Assembly: GCF_033100135.1 (NCBI RefSeq)
Contig: NZ_CP136920.1
Span: 2,537,001-2,601,000 of the forward strand
Length of the DNA: 64,000 nt
From: Rubellicoccus peritrichatus
GTDB lineage: Bacteria; Verrucomicrobiota; Verrucomicrobiia; Opitutales; Cerasicoccaceae
Direction of reading: 5' to 3'
Part shown: piece by piece, positions 49,001 to 54,774 of the stretch
How the letters are laid out: each line of letters begins with the position of its first letter
How positions within the stretch are numbered: position 1 is the first letter of the stretch
Position numbers and translations under genes: made by a program
Notes under the pieces: model-generated
Told to the model about the DNA's origin: nothing
Databases searched by the model: none
The model's input: only the letters and a program-made list of their open reading frames with translations

Positions 49001-52000
49001 GTGGAGATATTGTGGTTTCAGCGGCAACAGGCGACGGATCGAATGGCAGTGTTTATGCCCTGGATATCGGTACGGAGTTGATGTCCGTTACTTTTGATTT
49101 GGATGGGAAAGGCACTCATTCTGGAGGTGCTGATCTGATACAGCGAGTTGCCAAAGGAATGGCTGCGGATTCTCCAGAAGTTGCCGCTTTAGATGGCTGG
49201 TTTTTTGATGGCTGGGATACTGATATCTCATCCATTACTACAAATTTATTAGTAACTGCTCGGTATCTTCCTACATCAACAGTCAGTTTTGAGCTGGGTA
49301 CAAAAGGTTCTCTATATCAAGGGGACTTAGTTCAAGATATTGCATTGGGGTATGGAGCGGTGGAACCCATGGTTGAGGTGAACCCGGGATGGTATTTAAG
49401 TGGTTGGGATGTCGACTTCAGTGACATCAGCGGGGATCTGCTGGTGTCTGCCCAGTATGCTGAAACCTTGACCGTTAATTTTAACCTTGGCACTCACGGT
49501 AGCTTGAATGCAGGTCAATTGGTTCAGGAGCTGCGTCCGAATGAAGGAGCGATACCCCCAAGTATCAACGTAAGCGATGGTTGGAGTTTTGTCGGTTGGG
49601 ATAACAGTTTCGATTCAGTTACAGAAGACACAATTGTCAATGCGCTTTATGCGCCAGCTAACTTGACCTCTGTTGTCCGCTCTCGTGTGTTGCCCGATAG
49701 CACTACCGATCTTAAATCATTCGGACAATCGATTTCGGTCGATGGGGATCTTGCTGCGGTTTATTCTGATGGTGCTGTTCACATTTACTACCGGGTCAAC
49801 GAATCTTGGGAGTTGGAAACGATCATTCGAGATGATTCAGAGCCAGGAAGCTTCAGGGCGAGTGTGTCGATTTCTGGCTACACTCTAGTTGTGGGCGCAT
49901 CAGAATATGATGAGGACTTTGGAGCTTTGGGTAGTGCTTATGTCTACGTTCGTCAGAATGGAAATTGGTCGAAGCAGGCAGAATTAAGACCTGACGGCGA
50001 TGCTCAATATGGTGACTTTTTTGGCTTTGCCTTAGCTCTTGAAGATGACCGAGTGGTTGTCGGTGCGAGGTCTGGCGCAGAAAACGGTGTGAGAACGGGG
50101 AACGCGTATGTTTTTGTCCGAAAAGGAGACTTCTGGGCCCAGGAGTCCAAGCTTCTTGCAGATGATGGTACATCTGGAGATCAATTTGGTTCCGCAATTG
50201 CGATTTCCGGTAATCGAATCGTCATCGGGGCCAAATATAAAGATGTTTCTAACCGGTGGGATGCCGGGAGTGCTTATGTTTTTGTGCTTCAAAATGGGAG
50301 CTGGACTCAGGAACAGAAGCTGGTGGCAAGCGATTATCATTTTGGTGATGATTTTGGTTACAGCGTAGCGATCGATGGTGATGACATTCTGATCGGAGCA
50401 ACCTCTACTGATGGTCCTTTAGAAAACTCAACAGGTGCTGCCTACTTTTTTCAAAATTCGGGTTCTAGTTGGAGTGAGCAAGCTAAGCTGACTGCTTCCG
50501 ATGGTGAACGCTTTGACTGGTTTGGGGTAGCCGTTGATCTTCATGGAAGCAATTCCCTTGTAGGTGCTTATAGTGACGAGCTTGTCACTTCAGGTAGGGG
50601 AAGCGCGTATCTTTATCGGTCTGAGAGTGGCGGCTGGTATGAAGAGAAATTCATACCCGAAAGTGAAGGAGGCATCTGGGATAACAATTTCGGAGGAAGT
50701 GTTGCTATCAGCAATGATACAATTTTGATTGCTGCCCATCCTCATGAGGTTAGTCGTGACAAAGGTGCAGTCTATTTCTATGATCTCGGTATCTCTCCGG
50801 CCACGGTTACCTTCGATCTCGGCGGCAATGCAAATCGCATCGGCGGTGGCGAATTGGTCCAGCAAGTTAGATTCGAGACTGCAGCCCTTACGCCGATAGT
50901 GGAGCCAAATCCAGGCTGGAACTTTATTGGTTGGGATGTCGATTTCAGCTCAGTAACCAGCGACTTGACCGTGACGGCCCAATACAGTCCAGTGCTCTAC
51001 ACGGTGACCTTTGACCTTGGGGCTTATGGTACGCGAACGGGCGGCGGTGAACTGTCTCAGAGCATACAGTATGGCAATGCCGCTGTAGCTCCTACCTTTG
51101 ATGTGGCTGGCGGTTGGTTCTTTAGTGGATGGAGCTTGGATTTTTCAGCCGTGACAGGTGACATATTAGTAAGCGCAAACTATGTTACATCTCACACGGT
51201 TACCTTTGATCTTGGGCCTTATGCGAGTTTGACGAATGGTCAGCTCCTACAGCAGGTGGCATCTGGTTCGGGAGCAGTAGAGCCAGAATTTATGGTCGAT
51301 GATGGCCGAATATTTACAGGCTGGGATGCCGATTTTTCAAATGTAACTGAAGACTTAACCATCACAGCCCAGGTTTATGAATCATCTTTGATTCACTACG
51401 ATCATGCCAAGCTTCTTGCCGGTGATGGCAGGTCAGATGACAATTTTGGATACGACGTTAGTATCGATGGCGATACCGCAGTGATTGGTGCACGGTATGA
51501 TAACAGCGCCTACGTTTATGTTAAAATGGGGGATACTTGGGTTCAGGAAGCCAAGTTACTACCGACCTATCCAGGCGGTAATAATGGCGATTACTTTGGT
51601 GAGTCTGTTGCTATTAGTGGAGACACAATTATCGTTGGTGCACCTGGCCAGGACCTCGGCTACGAGGATGGTGGTTGTGCATACATTTACGTTCGCTCTG
51701 AAGGTAGCTGGGTCTTTGAGAAAAGGATCACGCCCGGTTTCCGTCGAGATCACAATTATCTGGGTAGAGATGTCGCGATTCATGGAGACACAGCGGTAAT
51801 TGGTGCACCTGGTACTGATGCCCCAAGTCTGAATAGTGGTTGTGTCTATATATACGTTCGCTCAGATGGTATTTGGGATCTCCAAAATACTTTGATTCCT
51901 GATCATACATACGTTAATGAGTTCTTTGGTTCTTCATTAAGCATTGAAGGGGATACACTTGTTGTCGGTGCGCCTGGCGACTATAAAGATGAAAGTAATA

Positions 52001-53613
52001 TTCCAACCTATCGGAGTATGGGAAGTGTCTCTGTCTTTACGCGATCGGGCTCAACATGGTCATTGACTCGTAGACTACTTTCAGACGATCCATGGTACGA
52101 TAACTATTTTGGGCATGACGTCGATATTGACCAGGGCGTGATTGTCGTTGGTGAGCATAGGGTCGACGAGCAAGATGGTCAGGGTGTTGTGCATGTTTTT
52201 GGAAGTGGATCGGGTTATCGTACTAAGCTTTTACCAGATGATCCTGTATCACGTCATGCCTTTGGTGTGTCACTAGAGCTTTCTGGAGATAAGCTAGTCA
52301 TTGGAACACTAGGTTACGCTTATTTATTCGTTTTGAAAAGTAATCGATGGGTAGAAATTCAAAAGTTTTCAGTTGGAACCAATGTTGGATTTGGACGTTC
52401 AGTCGCTCTAGATGGTGATGACCTTATTTTCGGAACGCCTTATGCAGATGACCTTGGTGAGAACAGTGGTAGTGCGTATTATTACGATATATCCGCTCCA
52501 AATCCTCCCATAAATGTTACATTTGCCATTGGAGATAATGGCATTCGAACGGGTGGCGGTGAACTCACGCAATTGGTCAAAGTAGGCAGCACGGCTATTG
52601 AGCCAATAGTTACTCCGAATCCAGGTTGGACCTTTATCGGTTGGGACCTGAGCTATACCAATGTTACAAGTGATCTAACAGTGACTGCTCAATACGAGCG
52701 CTTATATACGGTAACTTTTGATTTGGGTAGCCATGGAGTTAGAACAGGGGGTGGCGAACTCACTCAGTATATTATTGATTCGAACACGGCATTCGCTCCT
52801 GTGATTGAAGTTGATCCAAGCTGGATATTCACGGGCTGGGATCTCGATTTTTCCGTGGTGACCACAGATATGAATGTAACAGCTGAATATCTGTCACGTC
52901 ATAAACAGTTTGGCTATGTTGAACATGCCAGCCACATTGAAATCACCTACTATCCCGACAACGCGACCCGCAAAATTGTCATTCCAAAAGAAATCAACGG
53001 CAACCCAGTGACCTCAATTGGAGCCAATATATTCAATGGCCTTGATGGCATTAAAAGCATCGTGATTCCAGCCAGTGTTGATTCGATTGCTGGTGGTGCT
53101 TTTGCCAATATGCCGAATCTGGTCAGCATTTACTTTCATGGGGATGCCCCAAGTGTTGGTTTGGATAGCTTTTTGAATACCACAGCGACAGTTTACTACT
53201 TCAGTGATAAGACTGGGTTTACTTCACCGACATGGCAGGGGCTTACTTCGGAGAGCATGGGCGTTCGCAAGCCTGCAAAAGTCTGGCTTACGGACCACGG
53301 ACTTTCCCATGATGAAGATTTGTCATCTGACCCAATGGGCAACGGAGTGGCTTTATTGACGCCATATGCGTTGAACCTTCCTCCGAGTATGAAAGGAATG
53401 CCGGAACCAGAGATTAGTGACAGTGAGCTCTCCTCCACTTTCTACACAGGGCGTGATGATGTTACATACACTATAGAAACCAGCACCGACATGATTAACT
53501 GGACCTCAACGGGCGTGACTCTGGAAGACCCCGATGGCGATGGTTACAGTAAAGTCAAGGTGGCTAAAGATGGCACCGTTAGATTCATCCGCATAACCGT
53601 CTCACAAGATTGA
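34057..53613 (+). CDS. Giant exported multi-propeller repeat protein (6518 residues)
   Basis: A single uninterrupted 19.6-kb frame. A signal peptide (GLFLGCLLFAFALSLNAEE) opens the protein. By counting, seven FG-GAP/integrin-alpha-like blocks each contain exactly seven ~53-residue blades (pattern FGxSVSISGDTxVVGA...SGSAYVF...WxEQAKLT). They lie near 34378-35510, 36137-37276, 38287-39408, 40213-41308, 47989-49074, 49675-50793 and 51393-52494. Fourteen RCC1 repeats lie at 44773-46797. Thirty-four ~66-residue InlB-B/Flg_new-type repeats (VTFDLDGKGTRTGGGEL...FDGWD...LTVTAQY) link them in blocks of 1, 3, 5, 4, 5, 2, 6, 3, 3 and 2. Other parts: two Calx-beta-like domains (42303-42903), sandwich domains with an inserted alpha/beta domain (43360-43960), one Ig-like domain (44509-44770), a BspA-type LRR_5 segment (52897-53240) and a C-terminal TSTDMINWTSTGV domain common in Verrucomicrobiota. 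No anchor, PEP-CTERM, autotransporter or T9SS tail is seen. Role as surface adhesin or scaffold is inference. Confidence 0.93.
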   Translation: MPSLLYSYRIWPPSGLFLGCLLFAFALSLNAEEFPVSHTVTFNLGAYGTLTTGDLVQSVVDDESAVEPVFAVSDGWTFLNWDNPYDNISEDIIITAQYVPTSLLGILEKKIIASDGAQNDNFSASVSMDGDTVVVGAHFDGGNTNTGSAYVFVRSGKDWIEQANLTASDAALGDQFGLGVSISGDTVIVGAHNNDDHGSNSGSVYVYTRSGTVWSEQQKLTASDASGYDEFGLFLDVCEDTVVVGVPDNDDHGDRSGSAYVFTRSGDVWTEQAKLTASDAVEYDLFGNTVSVSGDTLVVGAPGDDDGADASGSAYVFTRTDQVWTEQAKLTSSDAAERDYFGQSVSISGDTIISGAYFDDDDGDGSGSAYIFRRSGDVWTEEVKLTASDAAVRDFFGFSVDISGDTAVVGAYVDDDNGDGSGSAYLFHYSEGVWVEKAKLTASDGAAGDLLGQSVSISGNATVVSSKQDDDNGGNSGSAYIYEINVPPVNVIFDLADKGTRTGGGELVQLVQVATEVIPPDVDSIPGWYFNGWDVDLSSFDSDSTITAQYLPIYTVNFDLGDHGTRTGGGELTQTVPDGFAATEPVVEAANGYYFNGWDSDPSSITSDITLTAEYLNTHTVTFDLGAYGTLTSGELVQSIEEGGSAVEPVLSVSDGWAFFSWDQAYDNITGDVTITAQYVPASLLSHIIGQTTFEEKILADDGALNDNFGNAISVSGDTVVIGSAFDDDKGPNSGAAYVFIYSGGQWSQQAKLVPSDGNDYDLFGHSVSVSGDTVVAGAYNDRDENGYASGSAYVFVRSGNQWTEQTKLAPSDGDVNDQFGISVSVDGDNIAVGASNESNDNGSYAGSVYVFVRSGNLWTEQAKLTASDGTASDRFGFSVDLDGDTLVIGAYYDATNGLLSGSAYVFVRSGNQWSEEAKLTASDGDEYHYFGYSVGLSEDTVVIGAYATNSSTGSAYVYERSGNQWAERHILTASDGDYGDRFGGDVSIYGDVIAVGARGDDDDGYLTGSAYVYNRAGNDWQEVVKLTAHDASPSDLFGNSIAVSGERIVVSAHLDDDNGNSSGSAYIYSYTSSALLPATVTFDLAGKGTRTGGGELFQYVKQGTTALAPIVDEDPGWLLTGWDTDFSSVTSDLTVIAQYAQAHTVTFDLDGKGTRTGGGELSQTIQHGSSALAPSVSANTGLAFTGWDVAYDSVTSDLTVTAQYSPVVYTVTFDPDGKGTRSGGGELSQTVQHGSSALAPSVSANTGLAFTGWDVAYDSVTSDLTVTAQYSPVVYTVTFDLDGKGTRSGGGELSQTVQHGSSALAPSVSANADWYFTGWDVDFSSISGDLIVTALFVPGYMVTFDLGTYGSLLSGELVQKIPYGGTAIAPKFSVVNSWSFTGWDRSYHDITQAIVVTAQYAPSSLINLLENKVTADITDNSKFFGASISISGDTALVGASGILGYPSNDNGFAYVFVRNNGIWTQQAKLTASDGAVNDFFGASVSVHGDTAVVGSFYNDGSGSAYVYIRNTGVWTEQAKLADSNAVDGDWFGRSVSISGDTIVVGAPQSDENGYNSGEAHVFVREEGEWTHQARLIASDNTYNDKLGFSVCIDGDTIIVGASGDNSNRGSAHVFVRSGQVWSEQAKLTASDASSGDTFGTAVSINGDTVVVGAHQDDDNGTSSGSAYVFVRNNGNWSEQDKLIASDGAEYDHFGALVSIYCDKIAVGARYRDDNGSQSGGAYVYSRHGTEWSQLHKLNPSDGQADDHFGWAVSLDGDTLAIGAYHDDDVGADRGSAYFYDLAVHPVTVLFDLDGKGTRTGGGELSQTIQYGSAAVAPTVSPNTGWNFDGWDVTFDSVTGDLTVTAQYSPVVYTVTFDLGDEGTRTGGGELLQSVDHGTPAVAPTFDVDAAWSFSSWDVAFDSVTGDLTVTAQYSPILHTVTFGLDGKGSRSGGGELSQTVQYGTAALAPSVTADSGWYFTGWDVDFSSISGDLIVTALFVPGYTVTFDLGTYGSLLSGELVQTIPQGGTAKAPELSTADTWSFVGWDQDYNNVQSGITVTAQYAPSNLVSVLEENHVGSDAAEYDYFGTSVSICGDTALVGAIGDDDNGLSSGSAYVFVRVGNNWVEQAKLLPSDGARNNLFGHSVYVHGDTALVSASNKGTVYVFVRRDGVWTEQAKLTNSDDPFFNGFGNSVSLSGNTALIGAYGDFENGWESGRAYVFTRNGDVWTEQAKLLPSDIIAGDRFGAAVSVQGDTAFVGASSNSGTGSVYVFTRNSGAWTEQAKLVSSDGAIDDYFGRSISMSGDTALIGANGNDDGGISSGSAYIFEKVDNVWTEQAKLTLSDGADYDLLGVSVGLSGDFAIVGASGDDGIGSAYVYVRRDGLWSEKSKLQYNDSSTNAQFGFSVGLSGDTALVGARFNDDIDTSSGSVHFYDLGVPPVTVSFDLDGKGLRTGGGELSQVILYGTAASSPLVTPDTGWNFDGWDVAFDSVMGDLTVTAQYSPVTYTVTFDLGDEGTHTGGGELVQSVNHGTSAVAPTFDLDPAWSFSSWDLDFSSITGDLTITALYSPAIYTVTFDLDGNGSRTGGGELSQTISYGAAAVAPIVTPDTGWNFDGWDVAFDTVTGNLTVTAQYSPVVYTVTFNLGDEGTRTEGGALVQSVDHGTSAVVPVFNVDPAWSFTAWDQDFSSVLGDLTITAQYSPVVYAVIFDLDGKGTRIGGGELSQTVQYGTAALSPVIGVNTGWNFDRWDVAFGAIYGDLTVTAKYLPSMELFPAQESIAEDAGDLSFTLTAAFAPDTDISVSLTSSDTTSITVPETVTLLAGESSVSFNGSLLNDSKINGTRTSTITATVVDWVADSVEIEILDDEDLLLTVIIPETVSETDGILSVGWVTISGTLETDLHIDLVSDDVTEVVLPSSSITIPAGSTTASFDLEPQTDELPDGAQDVTITATASGFVSGYDTLSVKDSDLDHFQFDPITVDQTASIPFSVSIKAKAVDGITLSSFTGDVDLNAVGDSGSLIVSPNSVTFVNGVWSGSLSIAAVDTNVVLSANSGEKSGSSDPFILSHGALAYFDWSAISTTQYSEVPFSATVTAKDAYGFTVSSFSDTVGFDAYAEGGSPIVRILAFTANADLTREYPNTLTAISTFFTDYTVTTTNTGDAATLATLLEDTDVFLIPEQEKGSSSSYATAFASVLSTFVNSGGNIIVCTHGKDEHLFLTSSGLMNISTSGSTGSTSVRKIAEHPLTEGIANTFSNPYFNKFTTTDATVVVETLDGSFDVVFYREIGLGRAIVISTDYFTIDTDMDRILANAVRWGEYSEFLPISPSTSASFTDGVWTGDLVIDDTGSSVSLIAESSGGVTGTSALFDVLARPTYEVTFDLDGKGISVAGGELIQSVLHFDSAIEPIISALPAWSFDSWDVDFSSITNDLTVVAQYSPAIYTVTFDLDGKGTRTGGGELIQTVQYGTSAVAPTFNAAPDWRFDSWDTDFSTVTNDLTVTAVYLPRISMSVMPIVTTINAGENAVIKVIADVEGLTYQWYEGSSGDTSQPVPGANGNLLVSPALLESKSFWVQVSDGVKVVDSESSLVTVNVESYDLKAIGSNQYGQLGVLGYIATPTPVWSDVIQVSAGSNHTLVITSDGTLWGFGSNQYGQLGIGTTEHQRLPVFIASGVRKAVGGWRHSLFLKTDGTVWSMGDNNYGELGVNDAIHRHTPVQMASAVEDIEVGYNNSFFIKTDNSLWGCGFNSNGQLGDGTTENRLSPVLIASDVKKVAAGYDHTLFIKVDGTLWSMGDNYYGELGTGDKLDRSLPVQCASAVRDVAVGFTHSLFIKDDNTLWGMGSGSSGQLGNGSRLNRLNPILIASGVTQAEAYNHSSLFIKEDGTLWSMGFNFYGQLGDGTTLNRLTPVQIADDASLIASGQYYNLYVSNDGILKAFGLNSVGQLGTLDKAFRTDPVSVASDVISMSSGNRFTLLLKSDGTLWATGYNGYNQLGDGEGGVHKFTPILVSEGVAQMSAGANYTLFVKSDGTLWGIGYNLNGELGNGTTDTGFRSAPMQIASHVAKVDAANSHSLFIRTDGTLWAMGSNTNSQIGYGLPTKSLTPVQIETNVIEISAGLSNSLFIKSDQSLWGVGSNSSGQLGDGTRIRRDMPIEIASNVKKAISGYGHNLFIKTDDTLWGMGDNESGELGDGTTTRKTVPIKVAENVADASTYYSHSLFVKNDQTLWAMGGNIYGQLGDGTTTDRLSPVQVATDVVALEAGYWHSMFLQKPGTYSVYFNLAAHGTRSGGGELIQTLKTGSDAIAPTVAVSDGWVFAGWDTDFSSVSNDLTVTAQYNPVLYTVTFDLGTYSTRTGGGELSQTIGHGSAAFTPTFNVDPGWNFTGWDIDFSSVTSDLTVTAQYSPVTYTVTFDLGAYGTRTGGGELSQSIQHGNAAVAPTFDVAGGWQFSGWDIDFSLVTSNSTVTAQYTPTFYTVTFDLGAYGMRTGGGELIQSIANEEAAVAPSFDVTSGWHFSGWDTTFDLVNSDMTITAQYLPVHTVTFDLDGKASRIGGGTLTQSVVDGLGAIQPSLMVDPGWAFDSWDVDFSFVQSDLTVTAQYISGHMVIFDLGTRGSLLNGKLVQVVPTGSTAIAPEISVEEGWDFIGWDRSYGNVGENISVTAQYLPESDVGVSEYKILSPESLTGRFPTSVAICGDTLVTGYIEGSGRVLVYTREGSDWVLQAELFSNDYNSYFGTAVAIYGDTLAIGQPAFNSNVGAVHLYQRLGTTWSFVQRLTPSDAPGYSNFGTSVSLHGDILAVGAPTGSSSLGAAYIFNRSDDAWSEIQKIVVEDASNYSSFGQSLSLYEETLLVGAPNDDVDGSELGSAYIFRLEEGIWNQQTKLVADDGEDYDLFGRSVSLSSTTAICASYNKDLVSGSSGATYVFERDGEGWDFETKLVAVDMEHIPPDSFTVALNGNTIVMGAPGDDRNGDSAGSVYTYRRGNVGWELADSYLSSDGVQHDLFGVFVAVSGDIVVSAATGDGSNGSVYALDIGTELMSVTFDLDGKGTHSGGADLIQRVAKGMAADSPEVAALDGWFFDGWDTDISSITTNLLVTARYLPTSTVSFELGTKGSLYQGDLVQDIALGYGAVEPMVEVNPGWYLSGWDVDFSDISGDLLVSAQYAETLTVNFNLGTHGSLNAGQLVQELRPNEGAIPPSINVSDGWSFVGWDNSFDSVTEDTIVNALYAPANLTSVVRSRVLPDSTTDLKSFGQSISVDGDLAAVYSDGAVHIYYRVNESWELETIIRDDSEPGSFRASVSISGYTLVVGASEYDEDFGALGSAYVYVRQNGNWSKQAELRPDGDAQYGDFFGFALALEDDRVVVGARSGAENGVRTGNAYVFVRKGDFWAQESKLLADDGTSGDQFGSAIAISGNRIVIGAKYKDVSNRWDAGSAYVFVLQNGSWTQEQKLVASDYHFGDDFGYSVAIDGDDILIGATSTDGPLENSTGAAYFFQNSGSSWSEQAKLTASDGERFDWFGVAVDLHGSNSLVGAYSDELVTSGRGSAYLYRSESGGWYEEKFIPESEGGIWDNNFGGSVAISNDTILIAAHPHEVSRDKGAVYFYDLGISPATVTFDLGGNANRIGGGELVQQVRFETAALTPIVEPNPGWNFIGWDVDFSSVTSDLTVTAQYSPVLYTVTFDLGAYGTRTGGGELSQSIQYGNAAVAPTFDVAGGWFFSGWSLDFSAVTGDILVSANYVTSHTVTFDLGPYASLTNGQLLQQVASGSGAVEPEFMVDDGRIFTGWDADFSNVTEDLTITAQVYESSLIHYDHAKLLAGDGRSDDNFGYDVSIDGDTAVIGARYDNSAYVYVKMGDTWVQEAKLLPTYPGGNNGDYFGESVAISGDTIIVGAPGQDLGYEDGGCAYIYVRSEGSWVFEKRITPGFRRDHNYLGRDVAIHGDTAVIGAPGTDAPSLNSGCVYIYVRSDGIWDLQNTLIPDHTYVNEFFGSSLSIEGDTLVVGAPGDYKDESNIPTYRSMGSVSVFTRSGSTWSLTRRLLSDDPWYDNYFGHDVDIDQGVIVVGEHRVDEQDGQGVVHVFGSGSGYRTKLLPDDPVSRHAFGVSLELSGDKLVIGTLGYAYLFVLKSNRWVEIQKFSVGTNVGFGRSVALDGDDLIFGTPYADDLGENSGSAYYYDISAPNPPINVTFAIGDNGIRTGGGELTQLVKVGSTAIEPIVTPNPGWTFIGWDLSYTNVTSDLTVTAQYERLYTVTFDLGSHGVRTGGGELTQYIIDSNTAFAPVIEVDPSWIFTGWDLDFSVVTTDMNVTAEYLSRHKQFGYVEHASHIEITYYPDNATRKIVIPKEINGNPVTSIGANIFNGLDGIKSIVIPASVDSIAGGAFANMPNLVSIYFHGDAPSVGLDSFLNTTATVYYFSDKTGFTSPTWQGLTSESMGVRKPAKVWLTDHGLSHDEDLSSDPMGNGVALLTPYALNLPPSMKGMPEPEISDSELSSTFYTGRDDVTYTIETSTDMINWTSTGVTLEDPDGDGYSKVKVAKDGTVRFIRITVSQD
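37492..37887 (+). repeat. Two 198-bp tandem units, nearly identical
   Basis: Units 37492-37689 and 37690-37887 each encode one 66-residue linker repeat. I count eight differences, all in the first ~70 bases; the remaining ~129 bases are identical. A third unit begins at 37888 and diverges halfway. This marks a recent tandem duplication inside the giant gene. Confidence 0.9.
38031..38135 (+). repeat. Dispersed internal repeat, copy 1 (copy 2 at 39960-40064)
   Basis: 105 bases differing at three positions from 39960-40064, about 1.9 kb downstream, with the first 50 bases identical. It spans the end of one linker repeat and the beginning of the GSL-type linker that precedes propeller 3; the second copy occupies the same place before propeller 4. 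Confidence 0.9.
39960..40064 (+). repeat. Dispersed internal repeat, copy 2 (copy 1 at 38031-38135)
   Basis: Partner of the 38031-38135 copy, at the equivalent position before the next FG-GAP propeller. Its near identity across synonymous sites argues for recent duplication or gene conversion of a linker-propeller module boundary. Confidence 0.9.
44773..46797 (+). repeat. Fourteen RCC1-type repeats (two predicted seven-bladed propellers)
   Basis: Repeats of 47-50 residues with the pattern LWxMGxNxxGQLGDGT...PVQIASxVxxxxxGxxHSLFIKxDGT. Repeats 1 and 8 both begin with the variant LKAxGxNxxGQLG without the GDGT turn, as if each opens a propeller. RCC1 folds are seven-bladed, so fourteen equals two domains. 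Confidence 0.9.
47211..47313 (+). repeat. Dispersed internal repeat (copy 2 at 51015-51117)
   Basis: 103 bases with five differences from 51015-51117, 3.8 kb downstream. Both encode the linker phrase GAYGTRTGGGELSQSIQ and the following residues to AGGW. Confidence 0.9.
51015..51117 (+). repeat. Dispersed internal repeat, second copy of 47211-47313
   Basis: Second copy, lying between propellers 6 and 7, while the first copy lies before propeller 5. The match ends abruptly at AGGW in both, after which the sequences diverge, as expected for a gene-conversion tract. Confidence 0.9.
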
Positions 53614-53620
53614 TTCGAAA

Positions 53621-54712
53621 ATGAAAGCTCTCATAAATCGTTTTAGCCGCACAAGTCTGCTCATTCTAACGACTCTATCCTTGGGTGTGATTTTGCCAAA
53701 TGCTTTGTTTGCATCTGGAAGCGTTTGCTTTTCGCAGGGCTATGTTGAGGTCGATGTCTTAGCGGGTTCCGATACTCTCGTTTCGATTCCATTCCACCGT
53801 AGTGTCGAGCACGTCGGGACATTGGCTGCCGTTCCAGCTCAGTCCAATGGTGAGGCCGTCCTTAGCGCTGCCGGAGATGATCCAGAGTGGGAAACAGATG
53901 CTTATAATGATCTATACTTTGTACGCTTCATTGATGGATCGCTTCAAGGGCTTTGCTTTACCGTCGTATCAAATGATAGTAGCGTGCTTACGGTTGACGA
54001 TCTTGGAGCGGATTTTTCCGGCCTGACCGCTGGTGTGAAATTTGAGCTGATTCCTTATTGGACCTTGGAAACGCTCTTTCCCCCCGCTGAAGATAACGGA
54101 CTCACCCCCTCGACCGGCAAACTTACTTTTCAGCGCAAGACACAGTTGCTTTATCCCAACCTCGCTGGAACCGGGATCAATTTATCCGTTTCCGCTGTTT
54201 ACTTTTTTACGACGAATGATGGATGGCTCGAGGACACTAGTGGTTTTCCAGACGCCAGTAATGTGATTATTTACCCCGATACCTATATTATTATTCGTCA
54301 ACCCTCGTCAGTAGCTGACACCAGTATTAGCCTTTCAGGTTCAGTCGATATGCACCCTTTGACGACCAGCCTCGCCACAGAAGTGGGGACGAAACAGGAT
54401 AATTTTGTATCCTTGAATCGTCCTATTCCCGTGACTCTGGCTCAAAGTGGGCTGGCCAGTGGATTTGTGGAATCGACCGGCAAACTGTCTTTTCAGCGCA
54501 AAGATGAATTGCTAGTCTTTGATAATACAACCGCCGCAACGAACCGTTCGGCATCAAAAATATTCTTCATGACGGGCGGCTCATGGTTCGAAGATACATC
54601 TGGCTTTCCAAACGCAGATAGTTTCCTAATACAACCCGGGTCAGCTATGATTGTTCGAAAAGCGGCTAATGACGGTGACACGGATTTTGCTGTAACAACT
54701 GCGCCTTATTGA
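53621..54712 (+). CDS. TIGR02597-like exported protein, probable partner of the giant protein
   Basis: 363 residues. A signal peptide (SLLILTTLSLGVILPNALFA, then SGSVC) opens it. Two similar halves contain TGKLTFQRKTQLLYPN...WLEDTSGFPDAS...IIRQP and TGKLSFQRKDELLVFD...WFEDTSGFPNAD...MIVRKA. This pattern corresponds to the TIGR02597 family, exported proteins of unknown function largely from Verrucomicrobiota. No PEP-CTERM tail is present. The start lies eight bases after the stop of the giant gene, so co-transcription and probably coupled translation are expected. Confidence 0.78.
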   Translation: MKALINRFSRTSLLILTTLSLGVILPNALFASGSVCFSQGYVEVDVLAGSDTLVSIPFHRSVEHVGTLAAVPAQSNGEAVLSAAGDDPEWETDAYNDLYFVRFIDGSLQGLCFTVVSNDSSVLTVDDLGADFSGLTAGVKFELIPYWTLETLFPPAEDNGLTPSTGKLTFQRKTQLLYPNLAGTGINLSVSAVYFFTTNDGWLEDTSGFPDASNVIIYPDTYIIIRQPSSVADTSISLSGSVDMHPLTTSLATEVGTKQDNFVSLNRPIPVTLAQSGLASGFVESTGKLSFQRKDELLVFDNTTAATNRSASKIFFMTGGSWFEDTSGFPNADSFLIQPGSAMIVRKAANDGDTDFAVTTAPY

Positions 54713-54774
54713 GTTTTTGATATCGACCTTGCAGAAGAAAATCTATCTGAATGAGGAATATAAGTCTAATTAAC

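Noticed and set aside
34057-53613. CRISPR array or tandem satellite suspected from the periodicity
   Set aside because: The repeats are diverged, in frame and coding; no short identical repeats with unique spacers.
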